From Oscillospiraceae bacterium (GTDB lineage: Bacteria; Bacillota; Clostridia; Oscillospirales; Ruminococcaceae), in the NCBI GenBank assembly GCA_017436575.1, contig JAFSCU010000038.1, forward strand, positions 1 to 64,000: a stretch of 64,000 nt of DNA. The letters run 5' to 3'. Shown one piece after another: positions 6,537 to 16,336 of the stretch. The notes under the pieces are model-generated. The model had not been told where the DNA came from, did not search any database, and saw only the letters and a list, made by a program, of their open reading frames with translations. Within the stretch, counting starts at the first letter, position 1, and the number at the start of each line of letters is the position of its first letter. Made by a program: the position numbers and the translations under genes.

Positions 6537-7775
6537 ATGAGAACATATATGAAAACAAGACTGGACACCACCGCCATTGTGCATACTGCACGAATGAATG
6601 AAAACAATATAAATGCTTATCGCATCAGTATTACAATGGACCATATTGTAAATCCGCAGCTGTTACAGCAGGCTGTGGACAACACCATATCCCGCTATCC
6701 TATGATTTGTTGCCGTATGGTGGAAGACGGTTACTGGTTTTATTCTGAAGGTCTGGATTCTTTGAAAATCATTCCTGATACTCTGGGTGTGCTGGGGTCA
6801 ATTACACATAAAAATGTTTATCAGCAGGCTATGAATATTATTTATAAAGATGACAGAATTATACTGGAAGCATTCCATTCGGTTACAGATGGTCACGGTG
6901 CTTTTACCTATATAAACACCTTGCTTTACGAATATCTGCGCCTGAAAAACAGCAGCTGTACAGAACAGGTTTATTATGGCATTGCACCGGAAGCAGAATA
7001 CGAAGACGGTTTTGTTGTACACAGCACAAATCCCAAGAGACCTGAAAAAATCACAGAGGTTATATCTGCATTTGCCTTTGAAAAGGAAAGCACTGCTGTC
7101 TGCCCACAGTTTACCACCTACCGTCTGAACCTTAAAGAAATGAAAAATCTGGCCAAAAGCCATCGGTGCACACTTAATGAGCTGGCTCTGATAATGGTTT
7201 ACAATTCTATTTTTGGGATGAAAAGCAGCGAAGGCAAGGATGTGGTGCTGGCTGTGCCTATAAACCTGAGAAACAAATTTCAGTCACAGTCATTGAGAAA
7301 TTTTATCCATCTGGCAAAAATCAGCCTGCGTAAAAAAGAAACAGAAAACTCCATGGAAAGTATGGTAAAGGAAATACGCAGACAGTTGCATCTGCAGAAT
7401 AACAAAGAATATCTGCACAAGGCAATTTCACAGTATGGCAGACTGCAAAAAAGCTATATTATGAGCATTGCACCGTTGTGGGTAAAAAATTTATTGATAA
7501 AAGTTGCAGACCTGTTCAACTATGATAAAAGCTGTATGACAGTGTCAAACCTGGGTGATGTTTCACATATGCTGCCGGAGGTTGCCCAAAACATAAAGTT
7601 TGTTGACACAATGCTGGCTCCCCGTATGAATAGCCCATACAACTGCTGTCTTGCCACACTGGGTAATTATATGAATATTACCTTTACTCACAGCAATGAA
7701 AATGACCATTTTATAACAGGTATAGACAGCTGGCTGAAAACAAACAATATTTCATACACAACTTATGTTCATTAA
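6537..7775 (+). CDS. condensation/acyltransferase-superfamily protein, stand-alone
   Basis: A ~412-residue protein of the chloramphenicol-acetyltransferase/NRPS-condensation fold. The active-site motif appears as HSVTDGHG, matching HxxxDG, and a second conserved region near the C-terminus (MTVSNLGDV) resembles the solvent-channel motif of such enzymes. Firmicutes often carry lone members annotated as alcohol acetyltransferase or condensation protein. There is no carrier protein, adenylation domain or synthase nearby, so the acyl donor and acceptor are unknown. The start is uncertain: TTG 6531, ATG 6537 and ATG 6549 are in frame. Only 6549 has a weak GAG at seven bases. It is transcribed alone from a good promoter and ends at a terminator. 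Confidence 0.75.
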   Translation: MRTYMKTRLDTTAIVHTARMNENNINAYRISITMDHIVNPQLLQQAVDNTISRYPMICCRMVEDGYWFYSEGLDSLKIIPDTLGVLGSITHKNVYQQAMNIIYKDDRIILEAFHSVTDGHGAFTYINTLLYEYLRLKNSSCTEQVYYGIAPEAEYEDGFVVHSTNPKRPEKITEVISAFAFEKESTAVCPQFTTYRLNLKEMKNLAKSHRCTLNELALIMVYNSIFGMKSSEGKDVVLAVPINLRNKFQSQSLRNFIHLAKISLRKKETENSMESMVKEIRRQLHLQNNKEYLHKAISQYGRLQKSYIMSIAPLWVKNLLIKVADLFNYDKSCMTVSNLGDVSHMLPEVAQNIKFVDTMLAPRMNSPYNCCLATLGNYMNITFTHSNENDHFITGIDSWLKTNNISYTTYVH

Positions 7776-7796
7776 AGATTATTTTATATAAAGACA

Positions 7797-7827
7797 AATC
7801 CACCCGTATATCATATACGGGTGGATT
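7797..7827. terminator. bidirectional terminator
   Basis: AATCCACCCGTATATcATATACGGGTGGATT is a near-perfect 15-bp stem lying between the converging condensation-type gene and tdk, with T-rich sequence on both sides. Confidence 0.8.
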
Positions 7828-7830
7828 GTT

Positions 7831-8415
7831 CTATTTATTTTTCTCTCTCAGATAACATACAGGGCAAAGGGATTCATATTCCACATTGTTCTGGTTGTCT
7901 ATGGCGACCTGCCGGCCTTCAAATACAAACTGACCGTTAATCTTTCTTGCATTGAACATAGCTTTTTTACCACAGCGGCAGATAGTTTTCATTTCTTCTA
8001 TACTGTGGGCCAGTTCCAGCAGTCTGCTGCTGGCGGCAAAGCCGTTGGTCAGAAAGTCTGTTCGCAGTCCGTAGCATAATACAGGTATATCCAGCTTTAC
8101 AGCTATCCAGAACAGCTCTTCCGCCTGTTTCACTGTAAGGAACTGACATTCGTCCACAAATATACAGTGCAGATTGCCGCATGCTTTGATATCCGTGTCC
8201 ACTATTGTTTCAATGCTGTCTTCTGCCTTTACCAGATAATCTACTTTGCGGGTTACACCCAAACGGCTGACAATCCTGTCGTCGCCTTTGGTATCTACCA
8301 TAGGTTTAAGTATTATGGTACGCATACCGCGTTCTTCATAGTTGTGGGCAGACTGCAACAGCAGTGTGGACTTGCCGCTGTTCATAGCGCCATATTTGAA
8401 ATAAAGTTTAGCCAT
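7831..8415 (-). CDS. tdk: thymidine kinase
   Basis: A 194-residue type II thymidine kinase that phosphorylates thymidine with ATP for salvage. The P-loop GAMNSGKS lies at residues ~9-16. The DECQF motif at ~89-93 holds the catalytic Glu. The C-terminal zinc ligands are CRCG and CPVC. Length is normal for the family. It follows rex with a three-base gap, its ribosome site AGGAA lies inside the end of rex, and it shares the rex promoter. Expression linked to the redox regulator is therefore likely. Confidence 0.96.
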   Translation of the reverse strand: MAKLYFKYGAMNSGKSTLLLQSAHNYEERGMRTIILKPMVDTKGDDRIVSRLGVTRKVDYLVKAEDSIETIVDTDIKACGNLHCIFVDECQFLTVKQAEELFWIAVKLDIPVLCYGLRTDFLTNGFAASSRLLELAHSIEEMKTICRCGKKAMFNARKINGQFVFEGRQVAIDNQNNVEYESLCPVCYLREKNK

Positions 8416-8418
8416 ATA

Positions 8419-9072
8419 TTATTCCTGTATATGTGGGCATTCTTTGTGTGAAACCCTGTAGGACAGTGCCATCAGGCTGTCGCGCAGATGCACATTTTCT
8501 ACTATCAGGCTTTCATCGTTGATGCTGAAATCAAAGTGTGAATAGTTCCAGATGCCTTTTACACCTGTTTCAACAATATGTGGTGCCAGATTTTCGGCCG
8601 TTTCTTTTGTAGTACATGCAATGATTATATCCACGTGTTCATTCTGGCAGAAAGATACCAGTTCATCAAAGGACATAATTTCCATACCGAACAGTTTATT
8701 ACCGATAATTGCATTGTCGCTGTCAAATACAGCCACCAGGTCCACGCCTGTGCTTTCTTTCAGTACAAAGTTTCCTATTGTGATACCCAGGTTACCTGCA
8801 CCCAGCAGCACTGCACGCAGTTTGCCTTCAGGGAACAGCAGCTTTTCTATTTCGCTGTGCAGCAGTTCCACTGAATAGCCTACGCCCTGCTGACCGAAAC
8901 CACCGAAACAGTTAAAGTCCTGTCTGACCTGGCTTGGTGTAGAGCCCATAATATGTGCCAGCTGGCTGGAGGATATTCTTGTGGTGCCGTTATTTTTAAG
9001 TTCTGTGATATATCTGTAATATCTTGGTAAACGGCGGATTACCGGTAATGATGCTTTCATAGTGTTTGACAT
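8419..9072 (-). CDS. rex: redox-sensing transcriptional repressor Rex
   Basis: A 217-residue Rex. An N-terminal winged helix (RYYRYI, SQVRQDFNCFGGFG, residues ~15-60) is followed by a Rossmann NAD(H) domain with GAGNLG. Rex represses fermentation and respiration genes when NADH is low and is released by NADH. The start is placed at 9072 because AAAGGCGG ends seven bases upstream; a longer TTG frame at 9090 would translate that ribosome site. It is the first gene of rex-tdk, divergent from tepA, with a strong promoter at 9112-9139. Confidence 0.95.
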   Translation of the reverse strand: MSNTMKASLPVIRRLPRYYRYITELKNNGTTRISSSQLAHIMGSTPSQVRQDFNCFGGFGQQGVGYSVELLHSEIEKLLFPEGKLRAVLLGAGNLGITIGNFVLKESTGVDLVAVFDSDNAIIGNKLFGMEIMSFDELVSFCQNEHVDIIIACTTKETAENLAPHIVETGVKGIWNYSHFDFSINDESLIVENVHLRDSLMALSYRVSHKECPHIQE

Positions 9073-9111
9073 ACTAATACCGCCTTTCAAAGATTGTTAT
9101 TTATATATCAT

Positions 9112-9139
9112 ATTATACAACTTTTTTTAAGTTTGTCAA
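9112..9139 (-). promoter_or_regulatory. promoter of rex-tdk
   Basis: On the minus strand: TTGACA (9134-9139), a 16-bp spacer and TATAAT (9112-9117), both consensus. The spacer carries AACTT-aaaaa-AAGTT symmetry. This is not the usual Rex box (TTGTGAAN4-6TTCACAA), so autoregulation is not demonstrated. Confidence 0.75.
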
Positions 9140-9209
9140 ATTTTAAACAAACTAATTGATATTATTTTCACAAATTTTGTCAATACTTAATAAAAAAGGA
9201 GTTGATATT

Positions 9210-9878
9210 ATGGAAAAAGAACCAAATGAACAGAATTGCCGGGATTGTGAAAAAGACGGAACTGTAGAAAAAACCAAAGGAAAACACCCGATACACTGCC
9301 TGACTATAATAGGCCAGATAGAAGGCCATTCAGAAGCAGGCGGCTCTATGAAAACCACCAAATATGAACATGTTATTCCACAGCTTATCCGGGTGCAGGA
9401 AGACCCGGAAATAAAAGGTTTGCTGATTATCCTTAACACAGTAGGTGGTGATGTGGAGGCAGGACTGGCCTTGTCAGAACTTATCTGCGGTATGACAAAA
9501 CCCACTGCCAGTCTGGTGTTGGGTGGGGGACATTCCATCGGAATACCATTGGCAGTTTCTGCCAACCGTTCATTTATTGTGCCTACAGCAACTATGACTA
9601 TTCACCCTGTCAGACACAGCGGCACTGTAATAGGTGTCAGCCAGACTATGGATTATCTGGAAGCCATACAGGACAGGATAACAGGCTTTGTTACAAAAAA
9701 CAGCAATATTTCACAGGAAAAATTTACAAAGCTTATGTTGAATACAGGTCAGCTGGTTATGGATGTGGGCACAGTGCTGAATGGAAACCAGGCGGTGGAA
9801 ACAGGGCTTATTGACCAGATAGGTTATCTGGCAGATGCACTGGATTTCCTTTATAAGGAAATTGAAAAAGACAAATAA
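9210..9878 (+). CDS. tepA: ClpP-family serine protease TepA
   Basis: A 222-residue member of the ClpP/TepA family. Ser109 in GGHSIG and His132 in IHPVR are the likely nucleophile and base. GGDVEAG forms the family's oxyanion region. ClpP itself is ~195 residues; the charged ~35-residue N-terminus (NCRDCEKDG) is extra. The start is ATG 9210 after AAAGGAG, rather than the upstream in-frame codon at 9156. In Bacillus tepA lies just before spoIIIE; the same neighbourhood is kept here with uppP between them. Its substrate in this organism is unknown; the Bacillus protein was linked to protein export and spore protein turnover. Confidence 0.88.
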   Translation: MEKEPNEQNCRDCEKDGTVEKTKGKHPIHCLTIIGQIEGHSEAGGSMKTTKYEHVIPQLIRVQEDPEIKGLLIILNTVGGDVEAGLALSELICGMTKPTASLVLGGGHSIGIPLAVSANRSFIVPTATMTIHPVRHSGTVIGVSQTMDYLEAIQDRITGFVTKNSNISQEKFTKLMLNTGQLVMDVGTVLNGNQAVETGLIDQIGYLADALDFLYKEIEKDK

Positions 9879-9881
9879 TAG

Positions 9882-9910
9882 TTTAAAATTGGTAATATTT
9901 ATGTTATAAT
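9882..9910 (+). promoter_or_regulatory. promoter of uppP
   Basis: TTTAAA (9882-9887), a 17-bp spacer and TATAAT (9905-9910). A short CCCGAT-ttt-ATCGGG hairpin (9934-9948) follows in the leader. Confidence 0.5.
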
Positions 9911-9970
9911 ATAATGTAATGCAAAAATACTATGCCCGATTTTATCGGGTTTACATAAACGGAGGCAACA

Positions 9971-10831
9971 ATGACAGTTTTTGACGCAGTTATGCAGGGA
10001 ATTATCCAGGGCCTTACAGAGTTCCTGCCTATATCCAGTGACGGACACCTTTCCATTTATCAGCATTTTACAGGAAACTATGGTGAAAGTGCCCTTATTT
10101 TTACACTTATGCTGCACCTTGGCACACTGATAGCTGTGCTTATTACATACAGGCAGACAATTCTGGAATTAATCGGCGAAGCATTTTCAATGCTTTATGA
10201 CCTTTTCCACGGCCGTCTGTTTAAATATCAGCCTAATGATACCAGAAAAATGATATATATGCTGATTGTTACCACATTGCCGCTGTTTGGCTTTGTGCTG
10301 ATAAAGGATTTTATTACCTCATTTGCAGAAGACAGTGATATTATTGTGGAAGGTCTTTGTTTCCTGTTTACAGCTGTAATGCTTTTCCTGGCTGCAAAAT
10401 GTGTGAAAGGCAGAAAAAAGGCAAGAGAAATGACAGTGAAAGATGCTTTTATTATAGGTATTTTTCAGGGACTGGCAATTCTGCCGGGTGTTTCACGTTC
10501 CGGTTCCACCATTGCTTCCGGTCTGCTGATGGGTTATGACAAAAATTATATGGTTACATATTCCTTTATTCTGTCTATCCCTGCTATCCTGGGGGCATGT
10601 ATTCTGGATATTCCGGAAATCCTGGCCGCAGGTATGGTTTATTCCTGGCCGGTAATCATTGCCGGTCTTGTTTCCAGCATGCTGGTGGGCTTTGTAGCGA
10701 TCAAAGTTCTGAAATATCTGGTTGTAAACGATAAATTCATAATTTTTTCATACTATACATTTATACTTGGTATAGCAGTATTTCTTATCGGCCTTGCCGA
10801 AAGATTTATGGGCTTCACTTTTGTGATATAA
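9971..10831 (+). CDS. uppP: undecaprenyl-diphosphate phosphatase
   Basis: A 286-residue polytopic membrane protein that dephosphorylates undecaprenyl pyrophosphate to recycle the cell-wall lipid carrier. The two signature loops are present: GLTEFLPISSDGHL near residues 15-28 and PGVSRSGSTI near 175-184. Eight hydrophobic segments are visible. The ribosome site GGAGG precedes ATG by five bases. The family also confers basal bacitracin tolerance (BacA). It sits between tepA and spoIIIE and ends 15 bases before the latter. Confidence 0.96.
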   Translation: MTVFDAVMQGIIQGLTEFLPISSDGHLSIYQHFTGNYGESALIFTLMLHLGTLIAVLITYRQTILELIGEAFSMLYDLFHGRLFKYQPNDTRKMIYMLIVTTLPLFGFVLIKDFITSFAEDSDIIVEGLCFLFTAVMLFLAAKCVKGRKKAREMTVKDAFIIGIFQGLAILPGVSRSGSTIASGLLMGYDKNYMVTYSFILSIPAILGACILDIPEILAAGMVYSWPVIIAGLVSSMLVGFVAIKVLKYLVVNDKFIIFSYYTFILGIAVFLIGLAERFMGFTFVI

Positions 10832-10846
10832 ATCAGAGGAGATAAT

Positions 10847-13429
10847 ATGGCAAATAAAACAGGGGCAAAGAAAACTGCCTCCAAAACCACAACAAAAAAG
10901 AAAACAGCTACAAAGTCAACTGCCACTACTGGCAGAAAACGTGGCAGACCTTCCAAACAGGCTAAAAAACAGGCAGATATAAACCGTGCCTGGAGTATAG
11001 TTATGTTTGCAATGGGTCTGGTGCTGACAGCTATGGCCTTTGTACCCGGTGAAAAGTTCTGGGCATACCTGCGTGAAAACTTTATGTTTGGTGTGTTTGG
11101 CTTTTCCAGTTATCTTATCGGTCCTATCCTGCTGTACATAGGCGCGCTTACAGTTACAGACAAACCTGTAAGACTTAAAATGTTCTGGGCAACAGGTTTT
11201 GTATTGCTGGTATCCAATTTTATGCAGATATTCTTTGTGGGTGACGTTGCCGGTGCCACATTTGCTGAAACGCTTATGGAACTGCACAAACTGGGCAGGA
11301 CAGTAAATGTCAGCGGTGGGTTGCTGGCAGTTATAGGTGTGTTTATGCAGGATGCAATGGGCACTGCAGCGGCACGCATAACCATTACAGTGCTGACAAT
11401 AGCATTCTTTATGTTCCTTACGGATACAACACCTTACGACATTTATATAAAAATGAAAGAAAAGGCAGAGGAAGAAAAAGAGATGCTGGCACGGCAGATG
11501 GAAGCAAATCGCATTGCCAGAGCTGAAAAACAGCGGCTGAAAGAGCAGAAAAGAGCAGAGGCACAGCAGCTGCGGCTGGAAGCCGAAAGGGAAAGACAGA
11601 TTCTCCGGGCCACAAAACCTAAATTCCCTGCAAGAAAAATAGATTTTGAAATAGATGATGAACCATCGGTTGATGTATTGGCGGAAGTGCCGGACTTTGC
11701 AGAGGTTGATGTACAGGAAAAACTGGAAGAAACCTTTGATGATGTTAAAGAGCAGAAATCTGTTGAACAGCAGAAGATTGATGAAATAATGAAAAAACTG
11801 AATCTTTCAAACAATCATCAGTCAGAAACCAAAGAAACTACAGAAAAAACTCTTTCAGAAATAGAAAAAGCAAAAAATACACTTACAGCCCGGGAAAAGG
11901 CAGATATTGTGCCTGTCAGCGAAATCGCACCGGAGCTGGCACCTGAAGACAAAGCTTACATATACAAGCATCCTCCTATCGACCTTTTTGAAAAATGCGG
12001 TATGACAAATCAGGGTGATGTGGAAAGCGAACTGAAAAACAATGCAAAAAAACTGGTGGAAACACTGGAAAGTTTCGGTGTACAGACCAGAATTATTGAT
12101 ATCAGCCGTGGTCCTGCGGTAACACGCTATGAACTGCAGCCACTGGCCGGTGTAAAAATCAGCAAAATCACAAACCTTGCTGATGATATCGCACTGAATC
12201 TGGCTTCCAGCGGTGTCCGCATTGAGGCACCTATTCCGAACAAAGCCGCAGTAGGTATTGAAGTGCCGAACAAGCAGGGCAGCAGTGTAAATATCAGAAC
12301 AATATTTGAAAGCCAGCAGTTCCGCAACTCCACCAGCCCTCTGACTATTGCACTGGGTATGGATATTGCAGGCAATGTAGTTACTACAGACCTTACCAGA
12401 ATGCCTCATCTGCTTATCGCAGGTTCCACAGGCAGTGGTAAATCAGTTTGTGTAAATGCTATCATCACATCTTTCCTGTATAAATCCAGTCCGGAAGACT
12501 TGAAACTGATACTTATTGACCCTAAAGTGGTTGAACTGGCTGAATACAACGGTATTCCTCACCTGATGATGCCTGTTGTTACCGAACCTAAAAAAGCAGC
12601 AGGTGCTCTGGGCAGTGCTGTTGCTGAAATGGAAAAACGTTACCGTCTTTTTGCAGAAAATTCTGTAAGAGACATTAAATCATTCAATAAACTGGCGGCG
12701 GCACAGCCTGAACTGGCACTGGAAAAAATGCCGTATATTGCAGTTATCATTGATGAATTGGCTGACCTGATGATGGTTTCAGGCAAGGAAGTGGAAGATT
12801 ATATCTGCCGTCTGGCACAGAAAGCCCGTGCCGCAGGTATTCATCTGATTGTTGCCACACAGCGTCCGTCAGTTGATGTTATCACCGGTCTTATCAAGGC
12901 CAATATTCCTGCCAGAATTGCTTTTGCAGTTTCTTCACAGGTAGACAGCCGTACAATTCTGGATGGCGGCGGTGCAGAAAAACTGCTGGGTATGGGAGAT
13001 ATGCTGTTCCTGCCACTGGGCGCCAGCAAGCCTACACGAGTGCAGGGTACTTATGTACGCGATGAAGAAATTTCACGTGTTATCGAATTTGTAAAACGTG
13101 ACTTTGTGGCTGAATACAACCAGGAAATGATTGCCAATATGGAAAAAATGGCAACCAAAGAAAAAGGCAATACTGCCACCGGTGGTGAAGATGGTGCAGA
13201 GTCCAAAGATGAAATGCTGCCAAAAGCTATTGAGGTAGTGGTGGAAGCAGGACAGGCATCTACATCACTGCTGCAGCGCCGTCTGAAACTGGGTTATGCC
13301 CGCGCGGCCAGAATTATGGACGAAATGGAAACAATGGGTATCATCGGCCCTTATGAAGGCAGTAAACCCCGCCAGGTGCTTATTACCAAAAATCAATGGT
13401 TGGAAATGACCCTGGGTCAGAGTGAATAA
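10847..13429 (+). CDS. FtsK/SpoIIIE-family DNA translocase
   Basis: An 860-residue membrane-anchored DNA pump used to clear chromosomes from the division or sporulation septum. Order: a very basic Lys/Thr/Ala-rich tail (1-45), four transmembrane helices (~48-200), a long charged coiled coil (~205-370), the FtsK alpha/beta motor with Walker A GSTGSGKS (~526-533) and Walker [12 protein letters not shown], and a C-terminal winged-helix gamma domain (~780-850) for reading orienting DNA sequences. AGAGGAG precedes the ATG. Neighbours tepA and uppP suit a SpoIIIE locus, but FtsK and SpoIIIE cannot be told apart from this sequence alone. Confidence 0.95.
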   Translation: MANKTGAKKTASKTTTKKKTATKSTATTGRKRGRPSKQAKKQADINRAWSIVMFAMGLVLTAMAFVPGEKFWAYLRENFMFGVFGFSSYLIGPILLYIGALTVTDKPVRLKMFWATGFVLLVSNFMQIFFVGDVAGATFAETLMELHKLGRTVNVSGGLLAVIGVFMQDAMGTAAARITITVLTIAFFMFLTDTTPYDIYIKMKEKAEEEKEMLARQMEANRIARAEKQRLKEQKRAEAQQLRLEAERERQILRATKPKFPARKIDFEIDDEPSVDVLAEVPDFAEVDVQEKLEETFDDVKEQKSVEQQKIDEIMKKLNLSNNHQSETKETTEKTLSEIEKAKNTLTAREKADIVPVSEIAPELAPEDKAYIYKHPPIDLFEKCGMTNQGDVESELKNNAKKLVETLESFGVQTRIIDISRGPAVTRYELQPLAGVKISKITNLADDIALNLASSGVRIEAPIPNKAAVGIEVPNKQGSSVNIRTIFESQQFRNSTSPLTIALGMDIAGNVVTTDLTRMPHLLIAGSTGSGKSVCVNAIITSFLYKSSPEDLKLILIDPKVVELAEYNGIPHLMMPVVTEPKKAAGALGSAVAEMEKRYRLFAENSVRDIKSFNKLAAAQPELALEKMPYIAVIIDELADLMMVSGKEVEDYICRLAQKARAAGIHLIVATQRPSVDVITGLIKANIPARIAFAVSSQVDSRTILDGGGAEKLLGMGDMLFLPLGASKPTRVQGTYVRDEEISRVIEFVKRDFVAEYNQEMIANMEKMATKEKGNTATGGEDGAESKDEMLPKAIEVVVEAGQASTSLLQRRLKLGYARAARIMDEMETMGIIGPYEGSKPRQVLITKNQWLEMTLGQSE

Positions 13430-13443
13430 CACTATAAACTTTC

Positions 13444-13471
13444 CGTGGGGGGCGGCCTCCCGGACGCCCCG
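13444..13471. repeat. 28-bp covarying hairpin repeat, copy 1
   Basis: CGTGGGGGGCG, GCCTCCCGGA, CGCCCCG: a stem GGGGCG/CGCCCC in the gap between spoIIIE and ygiQ. It belongs to the family also at 31051, 36304, 36344 and 47083. It has no T-run, so it is not a standard terminator. Confidence 0.65.
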
Positions 13472-13496
13472 TCTTATATAAAATGAAAGGACACCT

Positions 13497-15398
13497 ATGT
13501 ACACAGAATTTTTACCTATCTCAAAACAGGAAATGATAGAAAAGGGTATTGACCAGCCAGACTTTGTGGTGGTTGGTGGTGATGCCTATGTAGACCACCC
13601 ATCATTTGGCACAGCTGTTATAGCCCGTCTGGTAGAAGCACTGGGCTTTAAAGTGTGTATTCTTGCACAGCCAGATTTTTCCAGTTGTGAAAGCTTCAAA
13701 GAATTCGGCAAACCAAAATACGGTTTTCTTATTGGCAGTGGCAACGTAGACAGTATGGTTACCCACTATACAGTTGCAAAACGTCGCCGTGACACCGATG
13801 ACTATTCACCGGGCGGCAAAGGTGGCCTGCGTCCTGACCGCGCCCTGACAGTTTACAGCCGTCTGGCAAAGCAGGCATATCCTGACCTGCCTGTTGTAAT
13901 CGGCGGTATCGAAGGCTCTCTGCGCCGTTTTGCCCATTATGATTACTGGAACGACGAGGTTATGCCATCAATTCTGGTGGATACAGGTGCCGATATACTT
14001 TCCTACGGCATGTCTGAAAGACAGACTTATGAAATTGTCACACGCCTTTCAAAAGGTGAGCCAATCAGCTCTATGACGGATATTCCGGGCACCTGCTATA
14101 TGACCACACAGGACAAACTGCCACAGGGCTATGTGGAATGTGCAGGTTTCAACAGGGTTAAATCAGATAAAATTGCATATTCAAAAGCTACCCGTCTGCA
14201 GATGGAAAACCAGGACCATATCACAGGTAAAACAATAGTTCAGAAACAGACAGACACTATGTATATGGTTCAGAACCCACCGGCAAGACCGCTGTACAGA
14301 AAAGAACTGGACAAACTGTTCACTCTGCCATTTACCCGTCTGCCACACCCAAGTTATGAAAAACTGGGCGGTGTGCCATCCATCAGGGAAGTGGAATTCT
14401 CTATTATACATAACCGCGGCTGTTTTGGTGGCTGTAATTTCTGTGCTATCACAATGCACCAGGGCCGATTTGTAACCAGCCGCAGCCACGAAAGTGTAGT
14501 GCGGGAAGCAGAAATGATTTCCAAATCACCAAATTTCAAAGGTTACATTCACGATGTTGGCGGCCCTACAGCCGACTTCCGTTTTCCATCCTGCCGCAAA
14601 CAGGTTACAGAAGGCCTGTGTTCTGACAGAAAATGTCTGGCACCTACACCTTGTCCAAATCTGCTGGTTGACCACAGTGACTATCTGGAACTGCTGCGTA
14701 AAGTGAGAAATGTTGAAGGTGTAAAGAAAGTATTTGTTCGTTCCGGTCTCCGTTTTGACTATATGATGCAGGAAAAGAACGATGAATTTATCACAGAACT
14801 GGTACAGCACCACGTCAGCGGTCAGCTGAAAGTTGCACCAGAGCATCTGTCAAACAACACACTGAAACATATGGGCAAACCGCCAATCGGTGTTTATGAC
14901 AGATTCTCCAAAAAGTTCTATCAGGTAACAAAAAAAGTAGGTAAAGAACAGTATCTTGTTCCTTACCTTATGTCCAGCCATCCTGGCAGCACTATCAAAG
15001 ATGCTGTTGACCTGGCTGTATATCTTGCAAAAAACCATATCCGTCCTGAACAGGTACAGGACTTTTACCCAACACCGGGCACCATTTCCACATCTATGTA
15101 CTACACAAGTCTGGACCCTTATACACTCAAACCTGTTTATGTGGCAAAAGATAGGGAAGAAAAAGCCCTGCAGCGTGCATTGCTTCAGTATTACAACCCA
15201 AAGAACAGACAGAAAGTTCTGGACGCACTGAAAAAAGTACACCGTGAAGACCTGATTCCTCTGCTGCTGGGCACAACTCCAAGGGCAAAAACAGAAATGG
15301 CCGCCAAAGGTCACACTCCACAGCGCAAAAAGAAACCTGCAGCTGACTGGAGAGAAATTCAGAAACGAAACAAACGGATAGGTAAAAACAAACAGTGA
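13497..15398 (+). CDS. YgiQ-family radical SAM protein
   Basis: A 633-residue UPF0313/YgiQ protein. The radical SAM cluster motif CxxxCxxC is Cys309, Cys313 and Cys316 in RGCFGGCNFC, which binds a 4Fe-4S cluster and AdoMet. The N-terminal ~290 residues carry a B12-binding-like fold without the axial His motif, and the C-terminus is Lys/Arg-rich. Length is normal for the family (~600-750). The biochemical reaction of YgiQ proteins is not established. It overlaps the next gene by four bases (GTGA), implying an operon. Confidence 0.92.
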   Translation: MYTEFLPISKQEMIEKGIDQPDFVVVGGDAYVDHPSFGTAVIARLVEALGFKVCILAQPDFSSCESFKEFGKPKYGFLIGSGNVDSMVTHYTVAKRRRDTDDYSPGGKGGLRPDRALTVYSRLAKQAYPDLPVVIGGIEGSLRRFAHYDYWNDEVMPSILVDTGADILSYGMSERQTYEIVTRLSKGEPISSMTDIPGTCYMTTQDKLPQGYVECAGFNRVKSDKIAYSKATRLQMENQDHITGKTIVQKQTDTMYMVQNPPARPLYRKELDKLFTLPFTRLPHPSYEKLGGVPSIREVEFSIIHNRGCFGGCNFCAITMHQGRFVTSRSHESVVREAEMISKSPNFKGYIHDVGGPTADFRFPSCRKQVTEGLCSDRKCLAPTPCPNLLVDHSDYLELLRKVRNVEGVKKVFVRSGLRFDYMMQEKNDEFITELVQHHVSGQLKVAPEHLSNNTLKHMGKPPIGVYDRFSKKFYQVTKKVGKEQYLVPYLMSSHPGSTIKDAVDLAVYLAKNHIRPEQVQDFYPTPGTISTSMYYTSLDPYTLKPVYVAKDREEKALQRALLQYYNPKNRQKVLDALKKVHREDLIPLLLGTTPRAKTEMAAKGHTPQRKKKPAADWREIQKRNKRIGKNKQ

Positions 15399-16240
15399 GA
15401 AAAATCAGAATTGTATCATTGATTCTGTGTTTGTGTATGTTGTTGTCAGGCTGTGGGGAACTGTTTTCCTCCCAGCCTGATATTGATTACAATAATACAA
15501 TAACTATGCTGGATGTGGGACAGGCGGCTTGTACACTGATTGAAAGTGATGGTAAGTTTTGCCTGATTGATGCAGGCAAATATGGCGGAGACACAGATAT
15601 TGTGTCTTATCTCAAAGAGAGAAAAGTAAAGAAAATAGACCTGTTTGTCATATCCCATTTTCATTACGACCATACCAGCCACGCATTGGATGTAATAAGA
15701 AATATGGATATTGGCACGGTACTTATACCCGCACTTTCAGATGAAAATATCCCCGACAGCTATTTTTATAAATCCCTTGAACAAGATGCAGAGAATGGTT
15801 ATTACAACCTGGTTTATGCAAAAGACGGTCTGGAGTTTGAAACAGGCGGCGGCACAGTCAGTGTAATCGGTGATACCTATAATAGCGAAAATATAAATAA
15901 TACTTCCACGGTAGTATCTTTTACACTGGGGGATTTTGTATACTTGAATACAGGCGATACAGAATCAGACAGGGAAGCTATGCTGCTGGGACTGCTGCCT
16001 GAAAATATTGGTTTCCTTACAGCAGGCCACCACGGTTCACAGGATTCCACATCACAGCGGTTGCTGGACAGAGTGACCCCTGCTTTTGTTGGCATTTCCT
16101 GTGGCAGTGACAACGACTATGGGCACCCACATAAAGCTATGCTAAACAGGCTGGAAAATATGGATATACCTTATGCCATAACTTATGAAACAGGCAATAT
16201 TGTTTATTCTATAGACACACAAACGCTGATAACAGAATAA
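15395..16240 (+). CDS. ComEC-like metallo-beta-lactamase lipoprotein
   Basis: A 281-residue exported lipoprotein: hydrophobic signal followed by the lipobox LLSGC (Cys20). The metal-binding motif HFHYDH (residues 88-93) and the later GHHGSQDS and CGSDNDYGHPH motifs match the metallo-hydrolase domain found at the end of the competence protein ComEC. Unlike ComEC there is no channel domain, so this is the soluble form often annotated as a DNA-uptake-related or extracellular hydrolase. Start GTG 15395 overlaps the ygiQ stop. Substrate unknown; a phosphodiester is plausible. A terminator follows. Confidence 0.88.
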   Translation: MRKIRIVSLILCLCMLLSGCGELFSSQPDIDYNNTITMLDVGQAACTLIESDGKFCLIDAGKYGGDTDIVSYLKERKVKKIDLFVISHFHYDHTSHALDVIRNMDIGTVLIPALSDENIPDSYFYKSLEQDAENGYYNLVYAKDGLEFETGGGTVSVIGDTYNSENINNTSTVVSFTLGDFVYLNTGDTESDREAMLLGLLPENIGFLTAGHHGSQDSTSQRLLDRVTPAFVGISCGSDNDYGHPHKAMLNRLENMDIPYAITYETGNIVYSIDTQTLITE

Positions 16241-16253
16241 TTGTATATAATAC

Positions 16254-16279
16254 AAGGACACCTATGCGGTGTCCTTTGG
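16254..16279 (+). terminator. terminator after the lipoprotein gene
   Basis: AAGGACACC-tatgc-GGTGTCCTT followed by TGGTTTTGC. Confidence 0.6.
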
Positions 16280-16336
16280 TTTTGCATAGAATTTTCACAT
16301 TTTTTGTTTATAATTCAGTCAACAAGAGGTGATTGT

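Noticed and set aside
9158..9183. Rex-box-like TTTTCACAAATTTTGTCAA upstream of tepA
   Set aside because: It matches only part of the Rex consensus and is not symmetric; too weak to call.
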